A stretch of DNA of 64,000 nt from Eisenbergiella porci. Lineage in GTDB: Bacteria > Bacillota > Clostridia > Lachnospirales > Lachnospiraceae. Within the stretch, counting starts at the first letter, position 1, and every line of letters starts with the position of its first letter. Positions 33,164 through 41,781 of this stretch are shown piece after piece. The stretch is from positions 1 through 64,000 of the forward strand of contig NZ_VUMI01000022.1 in assembly GCF_009696275.1 (NCBI RefSeq), in the 5' to 3' direction. Both the position numbers and the translations under genes were made by a program. Below the pieces are notes generated by a model. The model searched no databases. It saw only the letters and a program-made list of their open reading frames with translations, and had not been told where the DNA came from.

Positions 33164-34570
33164 TTAGGGGTGGAGTTGGGTTTCTCTTTTTTGGACGACG
33201 AATTTGGTGTAGAGGATGAGGGCGGTGAGGAAGAGGACGCCCAGGGTGTTGGTGATTTGTTGGGCGTAGAGGGGGCGGCCGGCCAGGATTAGGGGGGTGT
33301 GTTGGAGGTGGGAGAGGAGACGGCCGGCGAGGAAGGAGACGAGGAAGCCGTAAACGCCTCCGATGGATGAGAGGATGGAGAGCTGGAGGGTTCTTTTTTC
33401 CTCGTTTATGAGTTCAAGCTGTATGCCGAAGAGGCCGATGCCCGCAAAGCTCCAGCCTATTGCCGAGAAGATGGTGGCGGCAATGGTCATGGGGTAGGCG
33501 TTGGAGGGGACGGAGAGGGCCATGAAGGCAAAGTTGAGGAGTATGCCGACGAGGGAGTATTTGTATATGCAGGCCATGCCGTAGCGGTCTCCCATGCGGC
33601 CTACCATGGGGGTGATGGCAATTCTTATGAGGTTGCCGAAGAAGCCCACTACCATGATGAAGGTGAATGGGAGGCTGAGGTCTTTTATCTGGTAGCTGGT
33701 GTTGAAGGGGGAGGAGACGTAAAAGGCGGTAAGCCACAGGATATTGGTCCAGAAGGCCTTGCGGAAGTCGGGATTGCGGAAGGCTTCGAGGATTTCTGTT
33801 TTCAGGACGCCTTTTTGTCTGGCAGGGGCGTCTTGTTTGTTTTTTCTGGCAAGGTGGCCGTGCATTTCCTGGCCGAAGGCGTTGAGGCGGGCATGGCGGG
33901 GCTCTTTCATGCAGCTGAAGGCCCAGAAATTAAGGATTACCAGGATGAGGATGAGGCTGCCGTTGATGAGAAAGCCGATGTGTTGGAGCGGTCCGGCTGT
34001 TTTGTCCATGATAACGCCTGCAAGGAGCATGGTGGTAACGGTGACGAATACGGCGATGGCGTCTTTGCGGGAGAAGTAGCGGCCGCGTAATTCCATGGGG
34101 ACGAGGGTGGCGATCCAGTCCTGGGTGGCGGGGGTGCCGATCTGTGTGCAGGCCTGGGCAAAAAAGTAGCCTGTAATGATGAGGAATTGTGCGGCGTGGT
34201 TTTCCAGGGACATGAGGGGGATGAAGAAAATCAGGGCGAGGAAGAGTTTTTGGAGGACGCAGAGGGAGACAAAGAGCTTCCTTTTTTTGAGTCGGTTGAT
34301 TTTCTGCATGGTGAAGAGCTGAAAAAGGGCAGCAAAGCTCGCCATGGAGGTGATGACCCCAATGGCGGCATCCGGGATGTTGACGGAGAGCATTAAGGAG
34401 ACGAGGAAGGTTCCGCCTGCCAGCTGGGCTATGGTTTGTGTGGCGGAATCCCCCGCTATGTAGTAGCCGCGGCTTTTTTCGTAGTCTTCTTCGTTTTCGG
34501 GCAGAGCCATAAAGTAGATGCGGCGCAGGTGTCCCAGCAGCCAGTTGAAATCAAGTATAAGTTTGCTCAT
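33164..34570 (-). CDS. Major facilitator superfamily transporter
   Basis: This 468-residue protein has about 12 membrane segments. The Gly-Arg motif GRMGDRYG (about 320-327) between two helices is the MFS loop signature. The sequence resembles the divergent MFS group found next to Firmicute cell-surface genes, with substrates unknown. I chose ATG 34570 with GGAG and GGGG upstream; the frame opens at 34609. The coding strand is markedly C-rich (CCC, CTC, CCT codons) and the opposite strand G-rich, unlike pstSCAB-phoU next to it. No terminator is clear in 33076-33163, which is purine-rich. Confidence 0.85.
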   Translation of the reverse strand: MSKLILDFNWLLGHLRRIYFMALPENEEDYEKSRGYYIAGDSATQTIAQLAGGTFLVSLMLSVNIPDAAIGVITSMASFAALFQLFTMQKINRLKKRKLFVSLCVLQKLFLALIFFIPLMSLENHAAQFLIITGYFFAQACTQIGTPATQDWIATLVPMELRGRYFSRKDAIAVFVTVTTMLLAGVIMDKTAGPLQHIGFLINGSLILILVILNFWAFSCMKEPRHARLNAFGQEMHGHLARKNKQDAPARQKGVLKTEILEAFRNPDFRKAFWTNILWLTAFYVSSPFNTSYQIKDLSLPFTFIMVVGFFGNLIRIAITPMVGRMGDRYGMACIYKYSLVGILLNFAFMALSVPSNAYPMTIAATIFSAIGWSFAGIGLFGIQLELINEEKRTLQLSILSSIGGVYGFLVSFLAGRLLSHLQHTPLILAGRPLYAQQITNTLGVLFLTALILYTKFVVQKRETQLHP

Positions 34571-34727
34571 AAAATACCCCATTCTCCGCGTTTGGCGCGG
34601 CTTTCCCAAGTAGGTCCCTCAGCCTGATATTACAATAAGGGCGGCCGGAAAAAAATGTATTATCTTAGTCAGATTTATGTATTTTATTGGTGTGGGCAGG
34701 GAATAAAAAAGGCGTTTGACATAAGCT

Positions 34728-35324
34728 TTGGCAGGAATATTGATTGGTCTGGGGGCTATGGGAGCGTATTTCGCACCCAGGCTTTATGAGGAGTTCGGAG
34801 AGAAGTTCAGGGTGATTGCCGGAGGGGATAGGAAGAAGCGGCTGGAGGAAAATGGAATTGTAATAAATGGTACGCGCCGGTATTTTCCTGTGGTTGAGCC
34901 TGCGGATTTGGTGATTATTGCCGTGAAGGGGTATGGGCTGGATCAGGCAATTGAGGATATCCGGAACCAGGTGGGAGAGAATACGGTGATTCTCTCGGTG
35001 CTGAATGGTGTGGACAGTGAGCAGCGGGTAATAGAGGCGTATGGGGAGGGCAAAGTGCTTTATTCTTATATGCGGGTTTCCGTTGTGATGAAGGATGGAT
35101 GTACCAGCTATGATCCAAAGCTGGGAGTGGATTTGGGGAAAGAGGATATGGACAGGCAGGAATCAACGCTGATGGCGCTTCCATTTCAGATCAAGCCGTC
35201 CACATTGCAGGATCTGGAGGCAGGTAAACGGATGGAAATTGATATGTTTGCAGGGACTATAATTGAATATGGACGCCGGCTGGGAATTGCTACGCCGGGG
35301 GCCTGTGATATACGGAGGGATTAA
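34728..35324 (+). pseudogene. Ketopantoate reductase (PanE/ApbA) remnant with internal deletion
   Basis: The first 125 residues match the NADP-binding half of 2-dehydropantoate 2-reductases (LIGLGAMGAYFAPRLYEEFG, VVEPADLVIIAVKGYGLDQA, VLNGVDSEQRVIEAYG). The text then jumps within about 30 residues to a C-terminal motif, DLEAGKRMEIDMFAGTIIE, and stops early at CDIRRD. Intact enzymes are about 300 residues, so roughly 100 residues including catalytic ones are missing. The only start is a TTG with a poor ribosome site. It is almost certainly non-functional. Confidence 0.8.
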
Positions 35325-35403
35325 AAAGGGAATCTGTGAGAAGAGCAGCCGCGGATCAGGCGGCATTGCGGCTGTCTGAATCCAAAGCCCTTTTTTCCAT
35401 GAT

Positions 35404-35861
35404 TCATGCGTTGGGGCGGGAGAGCGTGCCAAGGCGGTTCTTTATCCAGAACAGCTCGGAAACAGCCTTTTCCCGGAAGCGCGCAGATATTCCAGGAGCT
35501 GCGGATGGAGTATCAGGTCCGAGTCCACAAGGAAAAGTCTATCGTAATCGTGCTGCAGGGCGTAACGGATAATTCGGTTGCGGTATCCGGCCACGCGTAC
35601 CAGCCTGGTTTCATCTCTTATATCTGTTATCTCACTCGTTTCGGTTTTCCCTTTTACTGCGGGTAAAACCATAACTGAGGAGCCATCTCTTTTGAAAGCA
35701 GACAGAAGCTGTCTGGAAGTTTCTTTTTCGTTATCATCAACAAAAACATAATCAATAAGAAAATCTTTGTGAAGCAGACTTTTCAGGGAAATCAGAAATG
35801 CCCGGAGAATACTGCTTTTTTCACGTATGGGGCAACCTATCAGAACTCGTTGTATTGCCAT
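35404..35861 (-). pseudogene. Glycosyltransferase-2-like gene, frameshifted and truncated
   Basis: ATG 35861 follows GGAAAGAGGTGG. The first 135 residues look like a GT-A glycosyltransferase (VLIGCPIREKSSILRAFLISL, YVFVDDNEKE, RLFLVDSDLILHPQLLEYL with the DxD-like DSD). Near 35470 the frame breaks. The expected continuation (AVSELFWIKN) is in another frame and ends at a stop at 35404-35406. The remainder of the protein is missing. It faces the panE remnant, and the two decayed genes meet head to head. Confidence 0.75.
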
Positions 35862-36194
35862 AAAACCACCTCTTTCCGGATAGCGGGAGGCCTTCCGTGT
35901 ATCCATTGCGCCTGAAGCCAGATATCAGGCTGTAAATAACCGGGTATTTATCCTGAATACTGGAATATCTGATATTCAAGGCAGTCGTCAGATGCACGCA
36001 CAGGTACGTCTTCCTGACTTGTTGCTTATAAAAAGAAAAAGCCACTTTAATTAAGTGACTTTTACCTGAATTCATTTATCGGTGCGGCAGCTATTCACCC
36101 GGAACTGCCTCTATATTAGTTTACCATTAATTTGCCGGAAAGTCAAATAAATAAATATAATATTTTGAATGTACTTTCCTTGACTTAATAAATA

Positions 36195-36248
36195 TTTATT
36201 GTAAAACAATAAAAACATATTGACTTTCAATGCGCATGGTGTTATTTT
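36195..36248 (+). promoter_or_regulatory. Promoter and operator for the DUF2975/YozG-type operon
   Basis: TTGACT (36220-36225), 17-bp spacer, TATTTT (36243-36248). A perfect palindrome TTTATTGT-AAA-ACAATAAA (36195-36213) lies just upstream of the -35 box. The rest of 35862-36324 is AT-rich, with a weak stem (CACTT/AAGTG near 36045-36060) and no gene. The operator might bind the small HTH protein encoded at 37264. Confidence 0.55.
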
Positions 36249-36324
36249 ATGGAAAAGGGATGAGATACATGGGAGAAACAGGAAACTTTATGGGCTGCTG
36301 TACCGCTGCAAAGGAGAATGGACA

Positions 36325-36780
36325 ATGAAAAGTAAAAAGAAGAAACTGATTTCAGTGATTGCAGTAGTTATTGCGGTTGTCCTGGCAGCAGGGCTTCCAA
36401 TGATACAGCGGGCGGCGGGGAGGAATTCTTATCTGAAGGTTATCAGGAATAACTGGGGGCTTTCTCTACCAGCAGGGTGTGTGGAGGTTTATGAGATTGA
36501 CAGCGGGCCCAGCTTTCATGGGGATGGAGAGCGGTATCATGTATTTGAATACCGGGAGGGGAAGGAGGTTCCCGTATGGGGGAACGCAGAAGGACTGCAG
36601 GATGCCGACAGGAAGCGGATTGTGGAGATTCTTGACGGGCTGGACGGGAAGAAGGAATGGTATCGGGATTTTGAATCGGTTACCGATATGGGGAAGGATA
36701 AGAAGCAGGATGAATCCTGCGTATATTTTCTGTTTGATGGTGAAGCCGCAAGGCTGTATGTGGTTGAAAGGTTTATTTAA
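36325..36780 (+). CDS. Membrane-anchored protein of unknown function
   Basis: A 151-residue protein with a Lys-rich start (MKSKKKKLISVIAVVIAVVL) that forms one membrane anchor. The external domain contains GLSLPAGCVEVYEIDSGPSFHGDGERYHVFEY. I do not recognise the family. ATG 36325 follows AAAGGAGAATGG. Its TAA overlaps the upstream ATG of the next frame (TAATG at 36778-36782), so it is coupled to the DUF2975 gene. It probably senses or binds something outside the cell, but this is inference. Confidence 0.65.
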   Translation: MKSKKKKLISVIAVVIAVVLAAGLPMIQRAAGRNSYLKVIRNNWGLSLPAGCVEVYEIDSGPSFHGDGERYHVFEYREGKEVPVWGNAEGLQDADRKRIVEILDGLDGKKEWYRDFESVTDMGKDKKQDESCVYFLFDGEAARLYVVERFI

Positions 36781-36803
36781 TGATTGCAGGAGGACAGGAA
36801 GGG

Positions 36804-37253
36804 ATGAAGGGAAATACACTCACACGTTTTACAAAGGGGCTTTTGGATTTTATGTTTTTTGCAGGGATTGCGGTAACGGTGACGCTGCCGGTTTCCGTGA
36901 AGATTTACGGGTATTTCAATTCCTATTTTGAACAGTTTTATATTCATCTGGTGATATTATTTGCGATTTCCGGCGTGCTGGCGGAGCTGATATTGTATGA
37001 ACTGCGGAATATGTTCCGTACGGTGCTTGCCAACGACTGTTTTGTGGAGGCAAATGTGAAAAGCCTGAACAGGATGGGGACCTACAGCTTCCTGATCGCC
37101 CTTGTCACCGCAGGAAGGCTGCTGTTGTATCTGACACCGGCGGTGATGATCGTTATCCTCGTATTTGTGATTGCGGGGCTGTTCAGCAAAGTGCTGAGCC
37201 AGGTTTTTGACCGGGCGGTGGCCTATAAGCTGGAAAATGACCTGACAATTTAG
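36804..37253 (+). CDS. DUF2975 family membrane protein
   Basis: A 149-residue protein with four hydrophobic segments (FMFFAGIAVTVTLPVSV, FYIHLVILFAISGVLAELI, FLIALVTAGRLLLYL, VMIVILVFVIAGLF) and the family block LRNMFRTVLANDCFVEANVKSLNRMG. DUF2975 genes are nearly always followed by a YozG-type HTH gene, as here. The function is unknown. ATG 36804 with GGAGGA nine bases upstream is preferred over ATG 36780. Confidence 0.85.
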   Translation: MKGNTLTRFTKGLLDFMFFAGIAVTVTLPVSVKIYGYFNSYFEQFYIHLVILFAISGVLAELILYELRNMFRTVLANDCFVEANVKSLNRMGTYSFLIALVTAGRLLLYLTPAVMIVILVFVIAGLFSKVLSQVFDRAVAYKLENDLTI

Positions 37254-37263
37254 GAGGTGGAAG

Positions 37264-37506
37264 ATGGCGATAATTATTAATCTGGATGTTATGATGGCCA
37301 AACGGAAAAAGGGCCTGACGGAGCTGGCGGGAGAGGTGGATATCACTCTTGCCAACCTGTCAATTTTGAAAAATAACAAGGCAAAAGCGGTACGTCTGTC
37401 CACTCTCAATTCCATCTGCAAGGCGCTGGACTGTCAGCCCGGTGATATTCTGCAGTATGTGGAGGATGAGGAAGAGGATGGGGCAATTGAGCCGAAAGAT
37501 CTTTGA
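37264..37506 (+). CDS. YozG-type helix-turn-helix transcriptional regulator
   Basis: An 80-residue Cro/C1-like DNA-binding protein: MAIIINLDVMMAKRKKGLTELA, then the recognition-helix region ITLANLSILKNNKAKAVRLSTLNSICKALDCQPGDILQY. It is 10 bp after the DUF2975 gene with AGGAGG upstream. The pair probably forms a membrane signal-to-regulator unit in which the membrane protein controls the small DNA-binding protein. It is 16 bp from the following DUF4173 gene, so one operon. Confidence 0.93.
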   Translation: MAIIINLDVMMAKRKKGLTELAGEVDITLANLSILKNNKAKAVRLSTLNSICKALDCQPGDILQYVEDEEEDGAIEPKDL

Positions 37507-37522
37507 AAGGAGCCGGAGCAGA

Positions 37523-39154
37523 ATGGATTATGGAAGAATGGACATGGTAAACGGAAACTATATGGAAGAAAACAACCGGAGGATGGCGGAAGATGAGCAG
37601 CGCCGGAGAGCGGAGGAGGAACGCCGGAGGGCGGAGGAGCTCAGGATGGAAGAACAACGGCTGGAGGAAGAGCGGCGCACGGCTGTTATGCGCCGGAATT
37701 TTCCTTTTTTCGGATGGGCCGGCGCGGTGTATGCCCTGTTTTATACATTCTGTCTGTATAAAAATGCATCGGGGATCACCTACCCTTTTTTCGTCGCAGG
37801 AACCCTTATCTATTTTGGCTTATGTACCAGAAGATCAGGGGTTCCATTGAAAAAAGACAGTACCTTCACCGTTGTGAGCATGCTCCTGCTGGGCGTATCC
37901 GTTTTCCTCACAGACAATCTGAGCATACAGCTCTTTACAAAAACAGGACTTTTTCTTCTCACCATCAGCCTGATGCTTCATCAGTATTTAGATGACAGCA
38001 AATGGAATTTTTCCAAATTTCTGCTTGCCATAGGCCAGTGTCTGCTGGAAACGGTGGCCTGTCTGGGGCGGCCCTTCAGCGACGGTGCCGCATGGCGGGT
38101 AAAGGCTGTCCAGGAGGGGAAAAAGGATGGAAAGGGCCGGTATGTGGCTTTGGGAATACTGGTGGCAGTGCCTCTGACGCTGTTAATCCTGGCTCTTCTT
38201 GTAAGCGCGGACGCAGTGTTCAGGGATCTGTTTGTCCGGGTTTTCCGTCACATTAATATCCTGAGTATTCTGTGCATCCTGTGTATGCTGGCCTTCGGCT
38301 TCCTTGGTTCCTATTGTTTTATTGCCATGCTGAACAGCAGGGTTATTAAGGAGGAGTGTAAGAAAAACCGGAATCAGGAGCCGGTGCTGGCGATTACCTT
38401 TACCTCGGTGCTGGCGGCTTTGTATCTGGTGTTCAGCATGATTCAGATTGTATATCTCTTTATGGGGCAGATGAAGCTGCCTGAAGGATATACGTATTCA
38501 TCCTACGCAAGGCAGGGTTTTTTCCAGCTGCTGGCGGTATGTCTGATCAATCTGGTCATTGTGCTGGTATGTCTGGGCTTTTTCAGGGAGAGCAGGGTGC
38601 TGAAGGCCATTCTCACCGTAATTTCCCTTTGTACCTATATTATGGTGGCTTCCAGTGCATATCGTATGATTCTGTATATCAGGATTTGCCAGCTTACCTT
38701 TCTGAGGATTATTGTATTATGGGCGCTGGCGGTGACGGCTTTTGTGCTGGCGGGGATTATCGTTACTATTTTCCGCCCGGATTTCCGGCTGTTTCGGTAC
38801 TGTATGATGGTGGTGACGGTTTTCTATCTGGTGCTTGCTTTTGCAAAGCCGGATTACTGGATTGCAAGATATAACATCCAATATGTGAATTTGGAAGGGA
38901 ACGCGGCGGAGCAGGCGGAGAACAGTTACAGGGATTTCAATTATCTGAGCCATCTTTCCGCAGACGCTGCGCCGGTGCTGACGAAGCCGGAGAATTATGC
39001 TTACCTGACGGAAAATTCCACGGCCATGCAGAGTTATTTCAGTAGGATGCAGGACAAAGCGGATAGAATGGGAATCAGGAGCTTTAATTTGTCAAGATAT
39101 CTGGCAGGCAGGGCGGTCCGGAGCGTAAGTGATGCGGCGGCTCAGACATCTTAA
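37523..39154 (+). CDS. DUF4173 (DUF4153-like) polytopic membrane protein
   Basis: This 543-residue protein has an N-terminal highly charged coiled coil of Arg/Glu repeats (about residues 20-55) and then about twelve hydrophobic segments. It contains the family block YTYSSYARQGFFQLLAVCLINL and, near the end, NIQYVNLEGNAAEQAE. Function unknown; related genes often accompany regulators of envelope stress. ATG 37523 with AGGAG upstream is preferred; the frame is open from 37442 but overlaps the HTH gene. It closes the four-gene operon from 36325. Confidence 0.85.
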   Translation: MDYGRMDMVNGNYMEENNRRMAEDEQRRRAEEERRRAEELRMEEQRLEEERRTAVMRRNFPFFGWAGAVYALFYTFCLYKNASGITYPFFVAGTLIYFGLCTRRSGVPLKKDSTFTVVSMLLLGVSVFLTDNLSIQLFTKTGLFLLTISLMLHQYLDDSKWNFSKFLLAIGQCLLETVACLGRPFSDGAAWRVKAVQEGKKDGKGRYVALGILVAVPLTLLILALLVSADAVFRDLFVRVFRHINILSILCILCMLAFGFLGSYCFIAMLNSRVIKEECKKNRNQEPVLAITFTSVLAALYLVFSMIQIVYLFMGQMKLPEGYTYSSYARQGFFQLLAVCLINLVIVLVCLGFFRESRVLKAILTVISLCTYIMVASSAYRMILYIRICQLTFLRIIVLWALAVTAFVLAGIIVTIFRPDFRLFRYCMMVVTVFYLVLAFAKPDYWIARYNIQYVNLEGNAAEQAENSYRDFNYLSHLSADAAPVLTKPENYAYLTENSTAMQSYFSRMQDKADRMGIRSFNLSRYLAGRAVRSVSDAAAQTS

Positions 39155-39275
39155 CTGTTATGAAAGGGAGATTGCTAATAAGCGTGATAGTGGTGAACCG
39201 TTAAGAATATTTAAAATATTCTTAATAAATAATTACTTTGTACCCTTACAGTTACATTTTTAAGTACATAAGCAT

Positions 39276-39318
39276 TATAATGGTAACCGTACTCTTTGGA
39301 AGGGTACGGTTACTTTTA
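39276..39318 (+). terminator. Hairpin/terminator after a candidate -10 box
   Basis: TATAAT (39276-39281) is followed directly by a stem GTAACCGTAC (39283-39292)/GTACGGTTAC (39304-39313) and TTTTAG. It could end the upstream operon or act as a 5' stem for the next transcript. Further on, CCGTGTGTCCGG occurs twice (about 39331 and 39370). The 308-bp gap 39155-39462 holds no gene I can support. Confidence 0.5.
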
Positions 39319-39462
39319 GATTTGAGGATCAGCCGTGTGTCCGGTACCACTTGCACTGGCAGTCCGGACTGCCGTGTGTCCGGCGCTTCTGTGACGGACA
39401 GGAATTTACTCCGGAGCCTTTCAGGAAAGAAAAGGCCGGGTATAAAAAGAAAGGAAGAGAGT

Positions 39463-40029
39463 ATGGAAGCTAAGGAATTAATTAATTTTCTGGGGAAAGC
39501 GGAAAAACTGAAGTCAGTGCCAAGGCACTGCGTAACGTCGGACGGAGTTGTTGAAAATGTGGCTGCCCACAGCTGGCGGCTGGCGCTTATGGCCTTCCTG
39601 CTGAAGGATGAGCTGGGGGAGATCAACATTGACCGGGTTATCCGGATGTGCCTTGTGCATGATCTGGGCGAGGCCGTAACAGGGGATATTCCTACCTTTG
39701 AAAAAACGGAGGAGCATGAGGAAATAGAAAAGCTGGCGATGGACGGACTGCTCCGGGAGCTGCCGGAGCCTTTGTATCAGGAGCTGCATGCAATGTTTGA
39801 AGAAATGGAAGCGCTGCAGACAAAGGAGGCCAGGGTCTATAAGGCGTTAGACAAGCTGGAAGCAGTAATCCAGCATAATCAAAGTGATATCAGTACGTGG
39901 CTGCCGCTGGAATATGAGCTGCAGAAAACATATGCGGCCGAAAGCGTCAAAGGCTTTCCCATACTGGAAAAGCTCCAGGAGGAATCCGTGAAGGAGACAG
40001 AACAAAAAATTATTGCCTTCAAAAAATAA
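39463..40029 (+). CDS. HD-domain 5'-deoxynucleotidase, YfbR-like
   Basis: A 188-residue cytoplasmic metal-dependent phosphohydrolase, likely removing phosphate from dNMPs. The HD motifs are visible: ENVAAHSWRLALMAF supplies the first His, CLVHDLGEAVTGDIP the His-Asp pair and following acidic residue, and ALDKLEAVIQHNQSDI the final Asp. These match the YfbR/HDDC2 group. I chose ATG 39463 after AAAGGAAGAGAG; the open frame extends to 39238 but translates non-conserved sequence. Confidence 0.88.
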   Translation: MEAKELINFLGKAEKLKSVPRHCVTSDGVVENVAAHSWRLALMAFLLKDELGEINIDRVIRMCLVHDLGEAVTGDIPTFEKTEEHEEIEKLAMDGLLRELPEPLYQELHAMFEEMEALQTKEARVYKALDKLEAVIQHNQSDISTWLPLEYELQKTYAAESVKGFPILEKLQEESVKETEQKIIAFKK

Positions 40030-40174
40030 TTTATTTTTCAAACTTTTATCCAAACCTGTACATCTATAGTATGAAAGGAAACGTTGGACAACGGACCATT
40101 CGGAAAAGCGGCCGATAACAGCCTGGCTTTTCCATACTGAAAGGGTAATCCGCTCAGGATGAATACCCGCATAC

Positions 40175-40237
40175 AGGAGGAAAATCCCCTGTTCGCCAGG
40201 GAAACTCGCATTTTGCTCCGTAAAACAAGTAGGAGGA
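40175..40237 (+). repeat. SD-bearing repeat, single diverged copy before sigma gene
   Basis: A sequence running from AGGAGGAAAATCCCCTG through GCATTTTGCTCCGTAAAAC to AGGAGG is the same element as the tandem copies at 48077-48206 (other strand). It contains two small stems and ends in the ribosome site of the sigma gene, nine bases before ATG 40246. Confidence 0.8.
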
Positions 40238-40245
40238 GGATTAAA

Positions 40246-40758
40246 ATGAGGCAGGATATTTATGACATGACAGTGGCTTATATCCTGGAAAACCAGGAAA
40301 AGTTTTATCGGCTGGCCTATAGTTATGTGCAGGACAGGGACAGCGCTTTGGATGTGGTTCAGAATTCCATATGCCAGGCGCTGGAGAAATGCTGGGGACT
40401 CAGAAACCCGGCTGCAATGAAGACGTGGTTTTACCGTATTGTAGTAAATGAAGCGCTGCAGTATCTGCGCAGGCATAAAAAAGAAATCAGTACGGAACCA
40501 TCGGAGATAAGAGAAGAGCCATACCAGGAAGAGGGCTTTTTGAAGGCTGACGCAGGATCAGGAGAAGTCTACGAACAAATACAGAAGCTTCCGCCGGAAA
40601 TGAAAACGGTAGTCGTACTTCGTTTCTACGAGGAGCTGAGCCTTCAGGAAATTTCCGAGGTAACGAAAACGAATCTGAGTACCGTAAAATCACGATTGTA
40701 TGCGGCTCTTAAAAAACTGGAAAAAAGTTTGGAGGAGATAAATTATGAGAAAGCCTGA
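40246..40758 (+). CDS. ECF-type RNA polymerase sigma factor (SigV-like)
   Basis: A 170-residue sigma factor. Region 2 spans FYRLAYSYVQDRDSALDVVQNSICQALEKCWGL...TWFYRIVVNEAL; region 4 spans LPPEMKTVVVLRFYEELSLQEISEVTKTNLSTVKSRLYAALKKL. It overlaps by 14 bp with an RsiV-like anti-sigma gene, the normal arrangement for SigV-type envelope-stress factors. ATG 40246 follows AGGAGGAGG, which is contributed by the repeat element. The upstream in-frame extension from 40159 would translate that repeat. Confidence 0.93.
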   Translation: MRQDIYDMTVAYILENQEKFYRLAYSYVQDRDSALDVVQNSICQALEKCWGLRNPAAMKTWFYRIVVNEALQYLRRHKKEISTEPSEIREEPYQEEGFLKADAGSGEVYEQIQKLPPEMKTVVVLRFYEELSLQEISEVTKTNLSTVKSRLYAALKKLEKSLEEINYEKA

Positions 40759-41710
40759 AGATGGAAAAAAAGTTTATGATAATATAGAAATCCCGGCAGA
40801 ATTGAACGATGTGGTGAACAATGCCATCCATTCCATGGATAAGGAGAAATCGTTAAAAAAGCATCGTTCGCGCAATACCGTAAGGATCTTCAGGTATTGC
40901 GGTACAGCCGCGGCAGCGCTGCTCGTCTGCATGACAATCGGTCTCAACACAAGTGAAGTGTTTGCAAGGGAAATGAGTGAGCTTCCCGTTATCGGTTCCC
41001 TGGCAAAGGTTCTGACCATCCGTTCCTACCATGAGAAGGATGAAGGACATGATATTACGGTAAAGGTTCCGGAAATCCAGCTGGAAGGCCAGCCTGAAAG
41101 CCAGGTGGAAGAGGGGCTGGCAGGAAGCACGGAAGAGCAGAAGGAAACCTTTATAGGGGATATCAATGCCGAAATCCAGTCCATAGTGGATAATTATGTG
41201 GCGGAAGCAAAGCAGAAGTTCGCGGAATATAAGGATGCATTTTTTGCTACCGGAGGAACTGAGGAGGAATGGGGCAACCGTGATATTGCCGTCAATGTGG
41301 ATTACGAGGTGAAGTATCAGGAGGGAAATATCCTTTCCATGGTGCTGACCACGGATGAGGCATGGGTAGCGGCCTATGGGGTGCGTTATTATTACAACCT
41401 GGATCTGGCTTCGAACCGTGAGCTTACCCTTCGGGATCTTCTCGGTGATAATTACGTGGAAATCGCCAATGAAAGCATCCTGCGCCAGATGGAGGAACGG
41501 TCGGCGGCGGATGAAAACGTGGTTTACTGGGGAATCGGCAAGCAGCTGGAGGATGATGTGTCGGCAATTGACGGATTTAAAACGGTAGATGAGAATACAA
41601 ATTTTTATATCAATGCCGATGGCAACCCGGTAGTCTGCTTTGAAAAATATGAGGTATCGCCCGGATTCATGGGAGTCCAGGAATTTGTTATAGAAAAACC
41701 GGCGGCATAA
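40745..41710 (+). CDS. RsiV-family anti-sigma factor with DUF3298-like domain
   Basis: A 321-residue membrane protein: cytoplasmic sigma-binding part (1-50), one membrane segment (YCGTAAAALLVCMTIGL, about 53-69), then an external region. The latter ends in a DUF3298/RsiV-like fold (YYYNLDLASNRELTLRDLLGDNY, FYINADGNPVVCFEKYEVSPG). In Bacillus RsiV the external domain binds lysozyme and triggers cleavage, freeing SigV. The same signal is possible here but not shown. A signal-peptidase-like AREMSELPVIGS region follows the membrane segment. Confidence 0.9.
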   Translation: MRKPEDGKKVYDNIEIPAELNDVVNNAIHSMDKEKSLKKHRSRNTVRIFRYCGTAAAALLVCMTIGLNTSEVFAREMSELPVIGSLAKVLTIRSYHEKDEGHDITVKVPEIQLEGQPESQVEEGLAGSTEEQKETFIGDINAEIQSIVDNYVAEAKQKFAEYKDAFFATGGTEEEWGNRDIAVNVDYEVKYQEGNILSMVLTTDEAWVAAYGVRYYYNLDLASNRELTLRDLLGDNYVEIANESILRQMEERSAADENVVYWGIGKQLEDDVSAIDGFKTVDENTNFYINADGNPVVCFEKYEVSPGFMGVQEFVIEKPAA

Positions 41711-41781
41711 AAAGAGCCGGTAAATAGGCGGCATAAAATTAATCTGGAAACGCCGTTGCAGTAAAAGGAAGGAAGCGCAGG

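Noticed and set aside
37442-37522. Longer N-terminus for the DUF4173 protein
   Set aside because: It would overlap the HTH gene by more than 60 bases and lacks a ribosome site; ATG 37523 has one.
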